From CAVVSD01 sp963757125 (GTDB lineage: Bacteria; Actinomycetota; Thermoleophilia; Solirubrobacterales; Solirubrobacteraceae), in the NCBI GenBank assembly GCA_963757125.1, contig CAVWQP010000004.1, positions 1,054,001 through 1,118,000 on the forward strand: a stretch of DNA of 64,000 nt, read 5' to 3'. A program made the position numbers and the translations under genes. The notes under the pieces are model-generated. The model was given only the letters and a program-made list of their open reading frames with translations. It did no database searches and had not been told where the DNA came from. Of the stretch, positions 7,809 to 17,070 are shown piece after piece (the stretch's first letter is position 1; each line of letters begins with the position of its first letter).

Positions 7809-9214
7809 GCGCGCCCCGGCACACCGCCGAGGGACACTGGCTCGAGCAGGCGGCGCCGCTCATGACCGACGCGGCACCGCCGCCCGACGGCGACGTCACC
7901 GCCGACGTCGTCGTGGTCGGCGGCGGCTACACGGGCATGTGGTGCGCCTGGCATCTGGCCGAGATGGCACCCGACGCACGGATCGTCGTGCTCGAGGCGG
8001 ACCTGTGCGGGCACGGGCCGAGCGGCCGCAACGGCGGCTTCTGCCACGGCAACTGGCTCAGTCTCGCCCCGCTGCGCGACCATCTCGGCCCGGGACCGGC
8101 GCTCGAGCTCGCCCGTGCGACCCAGGCGGGCGCCGAGGCGATCGGGCGCTGGTGCGAGGAGCAGGAGGTCGACGCGTGGTACCGGCGCGGGGGCGAGCTC
8201 CGGGTCTCGACGACGGAGGCGCACGACGACGTCGGCCTCGCCTCCGCGCGAGCGGCGGACGAGCTCGGCGTCGGCGATCGCCTGGTGGACCTCACGCCGG
8301 CGCAGGTGCGCGATCACTGCGACTCGCCCGTCTTCCGGCGCGGGGTGTTCGCGCCCGATGGCGCGACCGTGCACCCCGGGCGCCTGGCGCTGGGTCTCCG
8401 GGCGAGGCTGATCGACCGCGGCGTGGTCCTCCACGAGCATGCGCGGGTCCTCCGCGTGCGCGGGGAGGGCGCGGCCGGTGTCAGCATCGAGACCGCGGGG
8501 GCGCGCATCCGCGCGGGCCACGCGGTGCTGGCGGCGGGTGGGGCGCTCGCGCGGATGCCCGTCATGCGGGGCCGGGTCCTCGTCGGATCGAGCCACCTCA
8601 TCGTCACCGAGCCGGTGCCGGACGTCATCGAGGAGCTCGGGTGGGGAGGCGAGGCGATCAGCGACGCCCGCTCGTTCCTCCACTACACCCGGACGACGGA
8701 CGACGGGCGGATCGCGTTCGGCTGGGCCGGTGGGCGGCCCGCGTTCGGCGGTCGGCTGCGCGGGCGCGTCGAGATCGACCCCGCGGTCGCCGCGTCACTG
8801 CACCGCCACCTGCTGCGCTGGTTCCCGATGCTCGAGGGCCGTGCCATCGAGCACGCGTGGGGCGGGCCGATTGACATAACGCCGTCGAGGCTGCCGGCGA
8901 TCGTCCAGCTCCCTGGCGGCCCGGTCCACGCGGCCGCGGGCTACACCGGCAACGGCGTCGGCCCGGCGCACCTCGTGGGTCAGATCCTGGCCCTGCTCGC
9001 CCTCGACCGGCGGGACCCGCTGACCGCGCTGCCGATCGTCGAGCCGCCCAGCGGCTGGATCCCGCCGGAGCCGCTGCGCTGGGCCGGGGCCCACGCCGTG
9101 CGGGCCGCGCTGCTCAGCACGGAGGACGCCGAGGAGGCGGGGAAGCGGCCGTCCGCGCTGGCGCGGACCGTGGCCGCGGCGCCGAAGAGGTTCGGGATCA
9201 CACTCGGCCGCTGA
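7805..9214 (+). CDS. FAD-dependent amine/amino-acid oxidoreductase (DAO family)
   Basis: 469 residues, GTG start overlapping the stop before it. The dinucleotide fold is ADVVVVGGGYTGMWCAWHL (GxGxxG) with the acidic end of beta2 at IVVLEADLCG. SGRNGGFCHG follows, a segment conserved in PuuB/OrdL-type gamma-glutamylputrescine or glycine oxidases. The C-terminus has the second FAD contact GYTGNGVGPAHLVGQILALLAL. It oxidises a primary or secondary amine, passing electrons to O2 or a carrier; the substrate is not evident. The N-terminal 30 residues before the Rossmann strand resemble those of OrdL-like proteins. Confidence 0.85.
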   Translation: MSAPRHTAEGHWLEQAAPLMTDAAPPPDGDVTADVVVVGGGYTGMWCAWHLAEMAPDARIVVLEADLCGHGPSGRNGGFCHGNWLSLAPLRDHLGPGPALELARATQAGAEAIGRWCEEQEVDAWYRRGGELRVSTTEAHDDVGLASARAADELGVGDRLVDLTPAQVRDHCDSPVFRRGVFAPDGATVHPGRLALGLRARLIDRGVVLHEHARVLRVRGEGAAGVSIETAGARIRAGHAVLAAGGALARMPVMRGRVLVGSSHLIVTEPVPDVIEELGWGGEAISDARSFLHYTRTTDDGRIAFGWAGGRPAFGGRLRGRVEIDPAVAASLHRHLLRWFPMLEGRAIEHAWGGPIDITPSRLPAIVQLPGGPVHAAAGYTGNGVGPAHLVGQILALLALDRRDPLTALPIVEPPSGWIPPEPLRWAGAHAVRAALLSTEDAEEAGKRPSALARTVAAAPKRFGITLGR

Positions 9215-9242
9215 ACGGGGTGGGGGGCGGACCCCGGCGGGC

Positions 9243-9248
9243 TATGCT
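9243..9248 (+). promoter_or_regulatory. -10 element, leaderless start of the DUF151 gene
   Basis: TATGCT with a 7-nt gap to the GTG at 9256 and no ribosome-binding site, so the transcript probably begins at the start codon. Confidence 0.55.
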
Positions 9249-9255
9249 TCGGGGC

Positions 9256-9744
9256 GTGCAGGAGATGGTGATCTACGGCGTGTCCTTCGACATGGTGGGC
9301 AAGCAGCCGATCGTCTTGCTGAAGACGGTGGACTCGAACAAGTTCCTGCCCATCTGGATCGGTCACCCGGAGGCCGCGGCGATCCTGATGAAGCTGCAGG
9401 GTGCGAGCACCCCACGGCCGATGACGCACGACCTGATGAACGACGTCCTCGGCGAGCTCGAGGTCAAGTGCACCCAGGTGGCGGTCACCGAGCTGCGCGA
9501 CAACACCTTCTTCGCGTCGATCACGCTGCAGCAGAACGGCCGTGAGCTGGAGGTCGACTCCCGCCCGTCCGACGCGCTCGCCCTCGCGGTCCGCACCGGC
9601 GCCCCGATCTTCGCCGCCGAGGAGGTCATCGCCGAGTCGGCGATCGAGTTCGAGCACGACCCCGACGACAACGAGGAGGTCGTCGAGCGGTTCAAGGACT
9701 TCCTCGACCGGGTCACGCCGGAGGACTTCGCCGGCGACGAATAG
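9256..9744 (+). CDS. DUF151 / bifunctional nuclease-family protein
   Basis: 162 residues from GTG (the next ATG is at 9265). The whole length matches the bifunctional nuclease domain (DUF151). It opens with MVIYGVSFD, then LPIWIGHPEAAAI, then the hallmark SRPSDALALAVRTGAPIFAAEEV, and ends in an acidic tail (FKDFLDRVTPEDF). Relatives include a plant defence nuclease with RNase and DNase activity; the role in actinobacteria is not established. It is probably monocistronic, with a leaderless promoter before it and a hairpin directly after the stop. Confidence 0.9.
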   Translation: MQEMVIYGVSFDMVGKQPIVLLKTVDSNKFLPIWIGHPEAAAILMKLQGASTPRPMTHDLMNDVLGELEVKCTQVAVTELRDNTFFASITLQQNGRELEVDSRPSDALALAVRTGAPIFAAEEVIAESAIEFEHDPDDNEEVVERFKDFLDRVTPEDFAGDE

Positions 9745-9767
9745 GTGCCTGGGCTTCGCCCAGGCAC
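9745..9767. terminator. Bidirectional hairpin between DUF151 gene and ddl
   Basis: A perfect 10-bp stem GTGCCTGGGC / GCCCAGGCAC with a 3-nt loop, placed between two convergent stop codons. It has no T run, as is common in very GC-rich genomes. Confidence 0.75.
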
Positions 9768-9769
9768 GC

Positions 9770-10693
9770 TCAGGCGAGCGCCAGCACCTGCGCGATGAGC
9801 TGATCGAACCCGATGCCCGCGGCGTCGGCGGCCATCGGCAGCAGCGACGTCTCGGTCATGCCCGGGATCGTGTTCGCCTCCAGCACCCACAGCTCGTCGC
9901 TGGCAGCGTCGAGCATGAGGTCGACGCGGGCGACGCCGGCCAGGCCGAGCACCGTCCACGTCCGCATCGCCAGCTCCTGCGCGCGCTCCGCCGCGTCGCC
10001 CGGCAGCTCGGCCGGGCACCGGAACGCGGTCGCGCCGATCTCGTAGCGGTGCTCGAAGTCGTAGGCGGCCTCGTCGTTGGGGATCGCCTCCACCACCGGC
10101 AGCGGCGTGCCGTCGAGCACGGAGACCGCGAGGTCGCGCCCGGCCACGTGCCGCTCCAGCAGGACCTTCGTGTCGTAGGAGAACGCCGCGACGAGCGCGC
10201 CGGGGACGTCGGTGGCGGCCTCCGCGACCTTCAGGCCGAGCGCGGAGCCCTGGCCCGCGGGCTTGATCACGATCGGGAACTCCAGGCGCTCCTCGATCGC
10301 GGGCAGCGCGTCCGCGGCGCCGAGCTCGCGGAAGGCGGTCTGCGTGAAGGCGACCCAGTCCGGCGTGGGCACGCCGGCGTCGCGGAGCTCGTGCTTCGCG
10401 AGCACCTTGTCCGCGCTCCGGACGCAGGCCGAGACGCGCGAGCCGGTGTACCGGATGCCCATGACCTCCAGAAGCTCCTGGACGGTGCCGTCCTCGCCGT
10501 CCGGGCCGTGCAGCGCCAGGAACGCGACGTCGCACGCCGCGGCACGCAGCGTCGGCACGAGGTCGCCGCCGACGTCGATGCCGATGACGTCGTGCCCGAG
10601 CCGCTCGAGCGCAGCCTCGACCCGTGCGCCGGAGCGCAGCGACACCTGGCGCTCGAAGGACCGCCCGCCCTTCAGCACCGCGACGCGGCTCAT
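9770..10693 (-). CDS. ddl: D-alanine--D-alanine ligase
   Basis: 307 residues, ATG-grasp ligase of peptidoglycan precursor synthesis that makes D-Ala-D-Ala with ATP. The N-terminal signature is HGPDGEDGTVQELLE (residues 64-78). The ATP-grasp segment is FPIVIKPAGQGSALGLK and the C-terminal signature is VLEANTIPGMTETSLLP. The early VAVLKGGRSFERQVSLRSG replaces the common GGxSxEhxvS, with the serine and glutamate kept. An open frame runs far upstream, but that part is an out-of-frame image of the neighbouring gene. The ATG overlaps that neighbour's stop, so the two are translationally coupled. Confidence 0.93.
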   Translation of the reverse strand: MSRVAVLKGGRSFERQVSLRSGARVEAALERLGHDVIGIDVGGDLVPTLRAAACDVAFLALHGPDGEDGTVQELLEVMGIRYTGSRVSACVRSADKVLAKHELRDAGVPTPDWVAFTQTAFRELGAADALPAIEERLEFPIVIKPAGQGSALGLKVAEAATDVPGALVAAFSYDTKVLLERHVAGRDLAVSVLDGTPLPVVEAIPNDEAAYDFEHRYEIGATAFRCPAELPGDAAERAQELAMRTWTVLGLAGVARVDLMLDAASDELWVLEANTIPGMTETSLLPMAADAAGIGFDQLIAQVLALA

Positions 10694-12049
10694 GAAGCGG
10701 CTGTGCCGCCGTCGGAGGCCGGGCGCCGCGCGGGGAGCGGCAGGACGTCGGCCATCCTGGCGTCGGGCTCGGCGGGCGACGCCGCCGGCCTGGGCACCGG
10801 CCGCGTGCCGGTGAGGGTCCCGTACAGCCCGACCTGCTCCTGCACGACGGCGCCGATCCTGCGCACGCCCTCGCGGATGCGGTCGTCGGTCGAGCCGGAG
10901 AAGTTGAGCCGCATCTCGGAGCCGCCGCGCCCGTCGACGTACGCGGCGCGGCCGGGGACGAACGCGACGTTCGCGCGCAGTGCACGCGCCAGCAGGTCGG
11001 TCGTGTCGATGTAGTCGGGCAGCGTCGCCCACACGAACATCCCGCCCTCGGGCTTCGTCCACGTCGCTTCGGGCCCGAACGACTCGTGGAGCGCCTCGAG
11101 CATCACGTCGCGGCGCCGGTGGTAGAGCGCCCGGAGCGCATCGACGTACTCGCGCCACTGCGCGCGGGCGAAGTAGGCGGCGATGAAGAACTGCGAGAAC
11201 GCCGGCGAGCACAGGTCGACGCCCTGCTTGCCCGTGTTCATCTTCTCGTAGACCGGCCCCGGCGCGACGGCCCAGCCGACGCGGATCCCGGGGGACAGGA
11301 TCTTCGAGAACGTCCCCAGGTAGATGACGAACCGTCCGCCGTCGAGGGAACGCAGCGTCGGCAGCGGGTCGCCCTCGTAGCGCAGAAGGCCGTATGGGAT
11401 TGTCCTCGAGGACGAGCAGCTCGCGCTCGGCGGCGACCTGCACCAGGCGCCTGCGGCGCGGGAGCGACATCGTCACGCCGCCCGGGTTCTGGAACGTCGG
11501 GACCGTGTAGATGAACTTCGGGCGCCGCCTCTCCGCCTCCAGGCGGTCGAGCGTCGCCTCGAGCTCGTCGATGAGCATCCCGTCGCCGTCCATCCCGACC
11601 TGCACGACGTCGGCCTCGTAGGCGCTGAACGTCGGGACCGCGCCCGGATAGGTCGGCGCCTCGGCGACGATGACGTCGCCGGGATCGATGAGCGTCTTGC
11701 AGACGAGGTCGATGACCTGCTGGCCGCCGGTCGTGACCAGGACGTCGGTGGCGTCGACCTCGGTGCCCTCCGCGGCCATCACCTCGACGATCGCCTCGCG
11801 CACGCTCCAGAGCCCCTCGGTGGGCGAGTACTGCAGCGCCTTGGCCGACGCCTCTGCTGCGACGCCGCTCATGAGCTGGGCGAGCAGCTCCGCCGGGAAG
11901 CTCGTCGTGTCAGGCTGTCCGCCGGCCAGCGAGATGACGTCCGGACGCTCCGTGATCGCCATGAGATCGCGCATGGCGGAAGATGTCATCCCGCGAGTGC
12001 GCTGGGAGAACAGCCCTGCGTAGCGTTCGAGATCGCGCTGTGTGCCCAT
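10690..12049 (-). CDS. PLP-dependent class I/II aminotransferase (frameshifted near 11395)
   Basis: About 450 residues once one base is ignored. The N-terminal part shows RDLMAITERPDVISLAGGQPDT, VTTGGQQVIDLVCKTLIDPGD and PTFQNPGGVTMS, typical of the MocR-like / 2-aminoadipate group (fold type I). In the native frame DNPYGLLRYEG is followed by the LGTFSKILSPGIRVGW segment holding the PLP lysine. The given sequence reads DNPIRPSALRG because of an extra T at 11395 on the plus strand. Downstream the correct frame resumes with MNTGKQGVDLCSP and ends MADVLPLPARRP. It may convert a branched or aromatic keto acid; the substrate is unclear. It shares a transcript with ddl. Confidence 0.88.
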
Positions 12050-12117
12050 CAGCGGATCCGTTCGTCAAGGGTTGACCGGACCCTCTCGTCGGGCATCATG
12101 CGCCCCGCAAACTAGCA

Positions 12118-12696
12118 ATGCGCTATCTCCTCGACATCCTCCAGGCGGCCGGCATCGGATCCGCCACGGGCATCCGCCCCTTCCTGCCCGCGCTCGCCGC
12201 GGGCGCGCTCGCCCGCGCAGACGTGGGCGTGGACTTCGAGGGCACGGCGTTCGCCTTCCTCGAGTCCCCGATCTTCCTGATCGCGCTCATCGTGGCCATG
12301 GCGGCGAGCATCGCGCTCGCCCGCGCCCGGCCCGACGACCCGCGGCTCCCGAGCGCCCTGGCCGGCATCGGCATCGGGCTCGGCGCCCTGCTCGGCGCGG
12401 GCTCGCTCGACGACCGCTTCTCGGTCTGGTGGCCGGGGCTGCTGGCCGGCGGGCTCAGCGCGCTGCTCGCGTCGGCCGCGACCGTCGCGCTCATCGCACG
12501 GGTGCGCAACAGACTCGACGCGGATGCCCGCGCCGCCCTGCCGGTCTACGAGGAGGGCAGCGGCCTCGTGCTGGCGGCGGCGTGCATCCTCGTCCCGCCG
12601 ATCGCCATCCTCGCGATCGGCTTCTTCGTGTGGCTCCTCATCGGATCGCGCAGACGCGGCCAGGAGAAGTACGCCGGGCTTCGGATCCTAAGGTGA
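12118..12696 (+). CDS. DUF4126-family membrane protein
   Basis: 192 residues with about five hydrophobic segments and the family's opening GIGSATGIRPFLPALAAGALAR. A central GALLGAGSLDDRFSVWWPGLLAGG and a C-terminal IAILAIGFFVWLLIGSRRRG follow. DUF4126 members are small integral membrane proteins of unknown function found across actinobacteria and proteobacteria. The start is at ATG 68 bp from the divergent aminotransferase gene; the divergent promoters must lie in that space. No ribosome-binding site is obvious. Confidence 0.78.
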   Translation: MRYLLDILQAAGIGSATGIRPFLPALAAGALARADVGVDFEGTAFAFLESPIFLIALIVAMAASIALARARPDDPRLPSALAGIGIGLGALLGAGSLDDRFSVWWPGLLAGGLSALLASAATVALIARVRNRLDADARAALPVYEEGSGLVLAAACILVPPIAILAIGFFVWLLIGSRRRGQEKYAGLRILR

Positions 12697-12742
12697 CTCG
12701 GCCGAACGGCGGAGCGGTCATCGGTATCCAGGAGACGGAGCC

Positions 12743-14236
12743 GTGAGGCCTGGAGGGAGGCGAAGCCGACCGGTCAAATTGGTCCTCGCCGTCATCGACG
12801 GCGCGAAGCCCGAGATGGTCGAGCGTGCGATCGCGACGGGCCAGGCCCCGGCGCTGGCGGAGATCGCGGCGCGGGGGAGCGGCATCCACGCGTGCACGGC
12901 GGCGTTCCCGTCCGTGACGCCGGTGTGCGCCGCGACGATCGCGACCGGCGTGCGCCAGGACCGCCACCACATCCCGGCGATGAACTGGTGGTCGCGCGCC
13001 GAGCGGCGCTACATCGAGTACGGGTCGTCGTTCGCCGCCGCCAGGCGCTTCGGGATCAACCGCCAGCTCGTCGACACCGTCTACAACATGAACGCCGAGC
13101 ACCTCGCGGAGGACGCGAGGACGGTCTTCGAGGCGCTGGACGCGGAGGACGTCCGCACCGCGGGGACGACCTACCTGATGTACCGCGGGCTGCACACGCA
13201 CGAGCCCGCGCGGGAGTTCGCCCTGAGCCGCATCGCGTCCGCGACGCTCTTCCGCCGGCCGGTCCAGGGCCCGCGCGAGCTCTTCTACGCCGACCTCTTC
13301 GCGAGCCGCGCCACGGGCTGCTGGTCGCAGCTCGGGCTGCCCGGGATGCGCGACCAGCACGCCGGCTGCGTCGGCGCCTACCTCGTCGAGCACGACCTCT
13401 TCGACTTCCTGCTGCTCTCGCTCCCCGACAACGACACGCACTCCCACAAGCACGGCCCGCACGCGCAGGTCGCGTCGATCGCGGCGGCCGACCGGCAGAT
13501 CGAGCGGGTCATGCACGCCGCGGGCGGGACCGACGCCTTCCTCGAGGAGCACGCGGTCATCGTCGTGTCCGACCACTCGCACGCGCCGGTGGAGGAGGAG
13601 ATCGCGTTCGTCGACGCGTTCGGCGCCTGGGACGTCGCCGCGCCGACGCGCCCGGGCCGCGTGCGGCCGGAGCGCGCGGAGATCGCGATGTGCCCGTCGC
13701 AGCGCGCGGCGATGGTCTACGTCCTGCTCGAGGAGGGGCGGGAGGCGGCGATCGGGCCGCTCGTGGAGGCGGCGGGCGAGCTGGACGGCGTCGACCTCGT
13801 CCTCTGGCGCGACGGCGAGGAGGGCGTGATCGCCTCGTCTCGAGGCGAGCTGCGCTTCGCTCCCGGCGACGACGTGCGCGACCGGCGGGGCGTGGGCTGG
13901 ACCGTCCGCGGCGACCTCGAGGTCCTGCGGGCCGCGACGAGCGGCGGCGAGATCGACATGCCGACGTACCCCGACGGGCTGGCGCGCGCGTGGGCGGCGC
14001 TGACCTGCCCGACGTCCGGCGACGTGCTCCTGAGCGCGGAGCCCGACTACGAGTTCCCCGACTGGGGCGGGGTCGCGCACATGGGCGGCGGGAGCCACGG
14101 GTCGCTGCACCGCGTCGACTCCGAGGGCGTGCTGCTCATGGCCGGCATCGATCCGCCGCCCGAGCGCGCCGACGGGGACACGTGGAGCCTCGTCGACGTC
14201 GCCCCGATGGCGGTCAGCCACTTCCTCCGGCGCTAG
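12743..14236 (+). CDS. Alkaline phosphatase-superfamily phosphodiesterase
   Basis: 497 residues from a GTG preceded by AGGAG. It shows the type I phosphodiesterase / nucleotide pyrophosphatase layout. LVLAVIDGAKPEM holds the first metal aspartate, and TAAFPSVTPVCAATIATG holds the nucleophilic Thr/Ser. SLPDNDTHSHKHGP and VIVVSDHSHAP hold the second metal ligands, with HMGGGSHGSLHRVD near the end. No signal peptide is visible, so it is probably cytoplasmic. It likely hydrolyses a phosphodiester or phosphonate; the substrate is unknown. The following membrane protein gene starts 12 nt after its stop. Confidence 0.85.
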   Translation: MRPGGRRSRPVKLVLAVIDGAKPEMVERAIATGQAPALAEIAARGSGIHACTAAFPSVTPVCAATIATGVRQDRHHIPAMNWWSRAERRYIEYGSSFAAARRFGINRQLVDTVYNMNAEHLAEDARTVFEALDAEDVRTAGTTYLMYRGLHTHEPAREFALSRIASATLFRRPVQGPRELFYADLFASRATGCWSQLGLPGMRDQHAGCVGAYLVEHDLFDFLLLSLPDNDTHSHKHGPHAQVASIAAADRQIERVMHAAGGTDAFLEEHAVIVVSDHSHAPVEEEIAFVDAFGAWDVAAPTRPGRVRPERAEIAMCPSQRAAMVYVLLEEGREAAIGPLVEAAGELDGVDLVLWRDGEEGVIASSRGELRFAPGDDVRDRRGVGWTVRGDLEVLRAATSGGEIDMPTYPDGLARAWAALTCPTSGDVLLSAEPDYEFPDWGGVAHMGGGSHGSLHRVDSEGVLLMAGIDPPPERADGDTWSLVDVAPMAVSHFLRR

Positions 14237-14248
14237 CGTGCGCCCGCG

Positions 14249-15913
14249 ATGACCGTCCGCTCCCGGTGGGCCGTCGCAGTGCTCGCGGTGCTGCTCGCCG
14301 CCCTCGCGACCGGAGCGCCCGCCGGCGCGCAGACCGCGACCGCGGGCGCGGGCAGCAGCACGGCGGCCTCGCCGACCCAGGAGACCATCGCCGGAGGCCT
14401 CGTGCGCCCCGGCCGCACCGACGTCGCGCCGCCCGGGCGCACCCGCTCGGCGCAGCAGGTGCTCGCGATCGCCGACGGGCTGGCGAAGGTGCAGAAGGCG
14501 GAGCGCGAGCATCCGGGCTCCACCCGGGAGGCGTTCCTGAAGGAGCCGGGGCGCTGGCAGGTCTCCTACATCGTCGACAAGGACGGCGACCGCACCGAGA
14601 TCGCGCAGGTGCTCGTCGACGACCTCTCCGGCGCGGTCCTCGAGGCGTGGACGGGCTACCAGGTGCCATGGACCATGGCGCGCGGCTACCCGGGGGCGTT
14701 CGGGCGCGCGGTGAACTCGCCCTGGGTCTGGATCCCGCTCTGCATCCTCTTCGTCGCCCCGTTCATCGACGTGCGCAACCCGTGGCGGATGCTCCACCTC
14801 GACCTGCTCGTCTTCACGGGGTTCTCGGTGGCGCTCGCGTTCTTCAACGCGGCGAAGGTGGGGATCTCGACGCCGCTCGTGGTGCCGCTGCTCGTCTACT
14901 TCCTCGCCCGCATGCTCCACATCGGCTGGTCGCGACGGGACCCGCGCGAGCGGGCGCGCCGGCCGCTCCCGCTGCTCGTGCCCGTGTCCTGGCTGGCGAT
15001 CGCTGCCGTCTTCCTGCTCGGCTTCCGGATCGGGCTGAACCTCACGGACTCCAACGTCATCGACGTCGGCTACGCGGGCGTCATCGGTTCCGATCACCTC
15101 ACGCACGGCGAGGCCCTCTACGGCGACTTCCCGAGCGACAACGAGCACGGCGACACGTACGGGCCGGTCAACTACCTCGCCTACGTCCCGTTCGAGGCGG
15201 TGATGCCGTGGAGCGGGACCTGGGACGACCTCCCGGCGGCGCACGGGGCCGCGCTCGTGTTCGACCTCGCGGTGGTGCTGTTGCTCTACGCCCTCGGGCG
15301 GCGGATCCGGGGGCCGCGGACGGGGGTGGTCCTCGCCTACGCGTGGCTGGCGTTCCCGTTCTCGCTCTTCGTGGCGAACACGAACGCCAACGACGCGCTC
15401 CCCGTCGCCCTCGTGCTCGGAGCCGTGCTCGCGTGGGGGAACCCGATCGGACGAGGGATCCTCATCGCGCTCGCGGGGATGACGAAGTTCGCCCCGCTGG
15501 CGCTCTTCCCGCTGTTCGCCCGCGCGCGCGGCGCCGGCCGGTTCGTCATCGCGTTCGCCCTCACGGTGGCCGTCGTGTCGATCCCGGTCTTCCTCTTCGG
15601 GGGCACGCTGAAGGACTTCTGGGACGCGACGCTCGGCTACCAGGCCGACCGCAGGTCGCCGTTCTCCGTCTACGGGCTGTGGGGCGGGCTGGACTGGCTG
15701 CACACGCTCATGCAGGTCGCGGCGGTCGGGCTGGGGATCGCGGTCGCGTTCGTCCCGCGGCGCAACGACCTCATCGGCGTCGCGGCGCTGGCGGCCGCGG
15801 TGCTCCTCGCCGTGCAGCTCTCGCTGACCTACTGGTTCTTCCTCTACGTCGCCTGGATCGCGCCGCTCGTCTTCATCGCGCTGCTGTGCCGCGAGGGCGA
15901 GCCGGCGAACTAG
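14249..15913 (+). CDS. Polytopic membrane protein, DUF2029/GT87-like, with extracytoplasmic N-terminal domain
   Basis: 554 residues. An N-terminal signal peptide (AVAVLAVLLAALATGAPAGAQT) is followed by about 110 extracytoplasmic residues with RWQVSYIVDKDGDRTEIAQVLVDD, reminiscent of a PepSY-type fold. Some ten hydrophobic helices follow. The loop GEALYGDFPSDNEHGDTYGPVNYLAY, with acidic residues after an early helix, matches the GT87 / DUF2029 group of polyprenyl-phosphate-dependent glycosyltransferases. A role in transferring sugars outside the membrane is inferred. It overlaps the next, related gene by 1 nt (TAGTG), suggesting an arranged pair. Confidence 0.72.
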   Translation: MTVRSRWAVAVLAVLLAALATGAPAGAQTATAGAGSSTAASPTQETIAGGLVRPGRTDVAPPGRTRSAQQVLAIADGLAKVQKAEREHPGSTREAFLKEPGRWQVSYIVDKDGDRTEIAQVLVDDLSGAVLEAWTGYQVPWTMARGYPGAFGRAVNSPWVWIPLCILFVAPFIDVRNPWRMLHLDLLVFTGFSVALAFFNAAKVGISTPLVVPLLVYFLARMLHIGWSRRDPRERARRPLPLLVPVSWLAIAAVFLLGFRIGLNLTDSNVIDVGYAGVIGSDHLTHGEALYGDFPSDNEHGDTYGPVNYLAYVPFEAVMPWSGTWDDLPAAHGAALVFDLAVVLLLYALGRRIRGPRTGVVLAYAWLAFPFSLFVANTNANDALPVALVLGAVLAWGNPIGRGILIALAGMTKFAPLALFPLFARARGAGRFVIAFALTVAVVSIPVFLFGGTLKDFWDATLGYQADRRSPFSVYGLWGGLDWLHTLMQVAAVGLGIAVAFVPRRNDLIGVAALAAAVLLAVQLSLTYWFFLYVAWIAPLVFIALLCREGEPAN

Positions 15914-17070
15914 TGCTCCGCAGGGTCGCGCCGTACGCCGCGCACGCGGCGCTGTGGGTCGTGCTGACGACGACGGGCCCGTTCGCCGACATCCGGGTGA
16001 ACGACTTCTTCGTGTACACCGGCTACGCGGACCTCATGCGCGCCGGGGCGCTGCCCTTCCGCGACTTCGGGTTCGAGTACCCGCCCCTGGCGGCGCTGCC
16101 GATGCTCGCCATGCCGTCGGCGTTCTGGTTCGGCGCGATCATGCTCGTGAGCTCGCTCGTGGCGCAGTTCTGCGCTGCGCGCCTCGCCGGCGGGCGCGGC
16201 GAGCTGGTGGCGTGGCTGCTCGTCGCCCAGCCGATCCTCATCGGCGCGTCCCTGCGGACGCACTTCGACGCGCTCGCGGTCGCGCTCATGCTCGCCGCCC
16301 TCGCGCTCGTCGTCGCCGACCGGCCGGTCCTCGGCCTGACGGTGCTCGGCCTGGCGACGATGACGAAGCTGTTCCCCGCCGTCCTGCTGCCCGGCATCCT
16401 GCTCTGGCTCCTCGCGCGCCGGCGCGACCGCGAGGCGGTGTGGGGGCTGACGGCCTTCCTGGCGGTGGTCCTCGTCCTCGCGCTGCCCTTCGCCGGGTCC
16501 GGGCTCGTCGACATGGCCCGCTTCCATCTCGACAGGCCGGTGCAGATCGAGTCCTCGCCGGCGACGGTGCTGTGGGCGATCGGCGACTCCCACGTCACCG
16601 GGACGAACCTCAGTCCCGACCGCTTCAAGTCCAACGGGCTCGCGGGCGGGCCGGCGGGCGCCGTGCAGGCGGTGTTCGCCGTGCTCATGATCGGCGGGTT
16701 GCTCGCGGCGATCCCGCTCGCGCGCCGCGACCTCGTGCTGTCGGCGACCGCCTCGGTGCTCGCGTTCGTCGCGCTCGGGAAGGTCCTCAGCCCGCAGTAC
16801 GTCATCTGGCTCGCCCCGTTCGCCGCGCTGTGCTGGGCCCGCGGCGAGCGCCTGGCCGGCGCGCTCATCGCGGCGGGCGTGGCGCTGACGCAGGTCGAGT
16901 TCCCGCGCCACTACCTCGACATCGTCAACGGCGAGGCCTGGGTGGTCCTCGTCATCGCGCTGCGCAACGCCGCCCTCGTGGCGGCGCTCGTACTGGTCCT
17001 AATCAGCGGGCGGCGGGCAGCAGCAGCTGCTCGATCGCGTCCGCGCGCAGCGGCTGCGTCGCCCGGATGA
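15913..17070 (+). CDS. DUF2029/GT87-family membrane glycosyltransferase-like protein
   Basis: 385 residues, GTG start sharing its G with the previous stop. About nine to ten helices. Conserved loop features are NDFFVYTGYADLMRAGALPFRDFGFEYPP near the N-terminus and SLRTHFDALAVALMLAAL and MTKLFPAVLLPG in the middle. ALGKVLSPQYVIWLAPFAAL lies near the C-terminus; the LSPQY motif is typical of DUF2029 proteins related to mycobacterial mannosyltransferases. The last 20 residues (RRAAAAARSRPRA) overlap the convergent ymdB-like gene by 68 bp, so the true 3' end could be affected by an indel. Confidence 0.8.
   Translation: MLRRVAPYAAHAALWVVLTTTGPFADIRVNDFFVYTGYADLMRAGALPFRDFGFEYPPLAALPMLAMPSAFWFGAIMLVSSLVAQFCAARLAGGRGELVAWLLVAQPILIGASLRTHFDALAVALMLAALALVVADRPVLGLTVLGLATMTKLFPAVLLPGILLWLLARRRDREAVWGLTAFLAVVLVLALPFAGSGLVDMARFHLDRPVQIESSPATVLWAIGDSHVTGTNLSPDRFKSNGLAGGPAGAVQAVFAVLMIGGLLAAIPLARRDLVLSATASVLAFVALGKVLSPQYVIWLAPFAALCWARGERLAGALIAAGVALTQVEFPRHYLDIVNGEAWVVLVIALRNAALVAALVLVLISGRRAAAAARSRPRAAAASPG

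Noticed and set aside
9770..12049. A 759-residue aminotransferase-ligase fusion protein
   Set aside because: The middle part is a frame-shifted image of the aminotransferase C-terminus rich in Arg/Pro; ddl has its own ATG and the fusion arises from one extra base at 11395.
12892..17070. A 1392-residue open frame
   Set aside because: Its first two thirds are the wrong frame of the phosphodiesterase and membrane protein genes; only 15913-17070 is a real gene.
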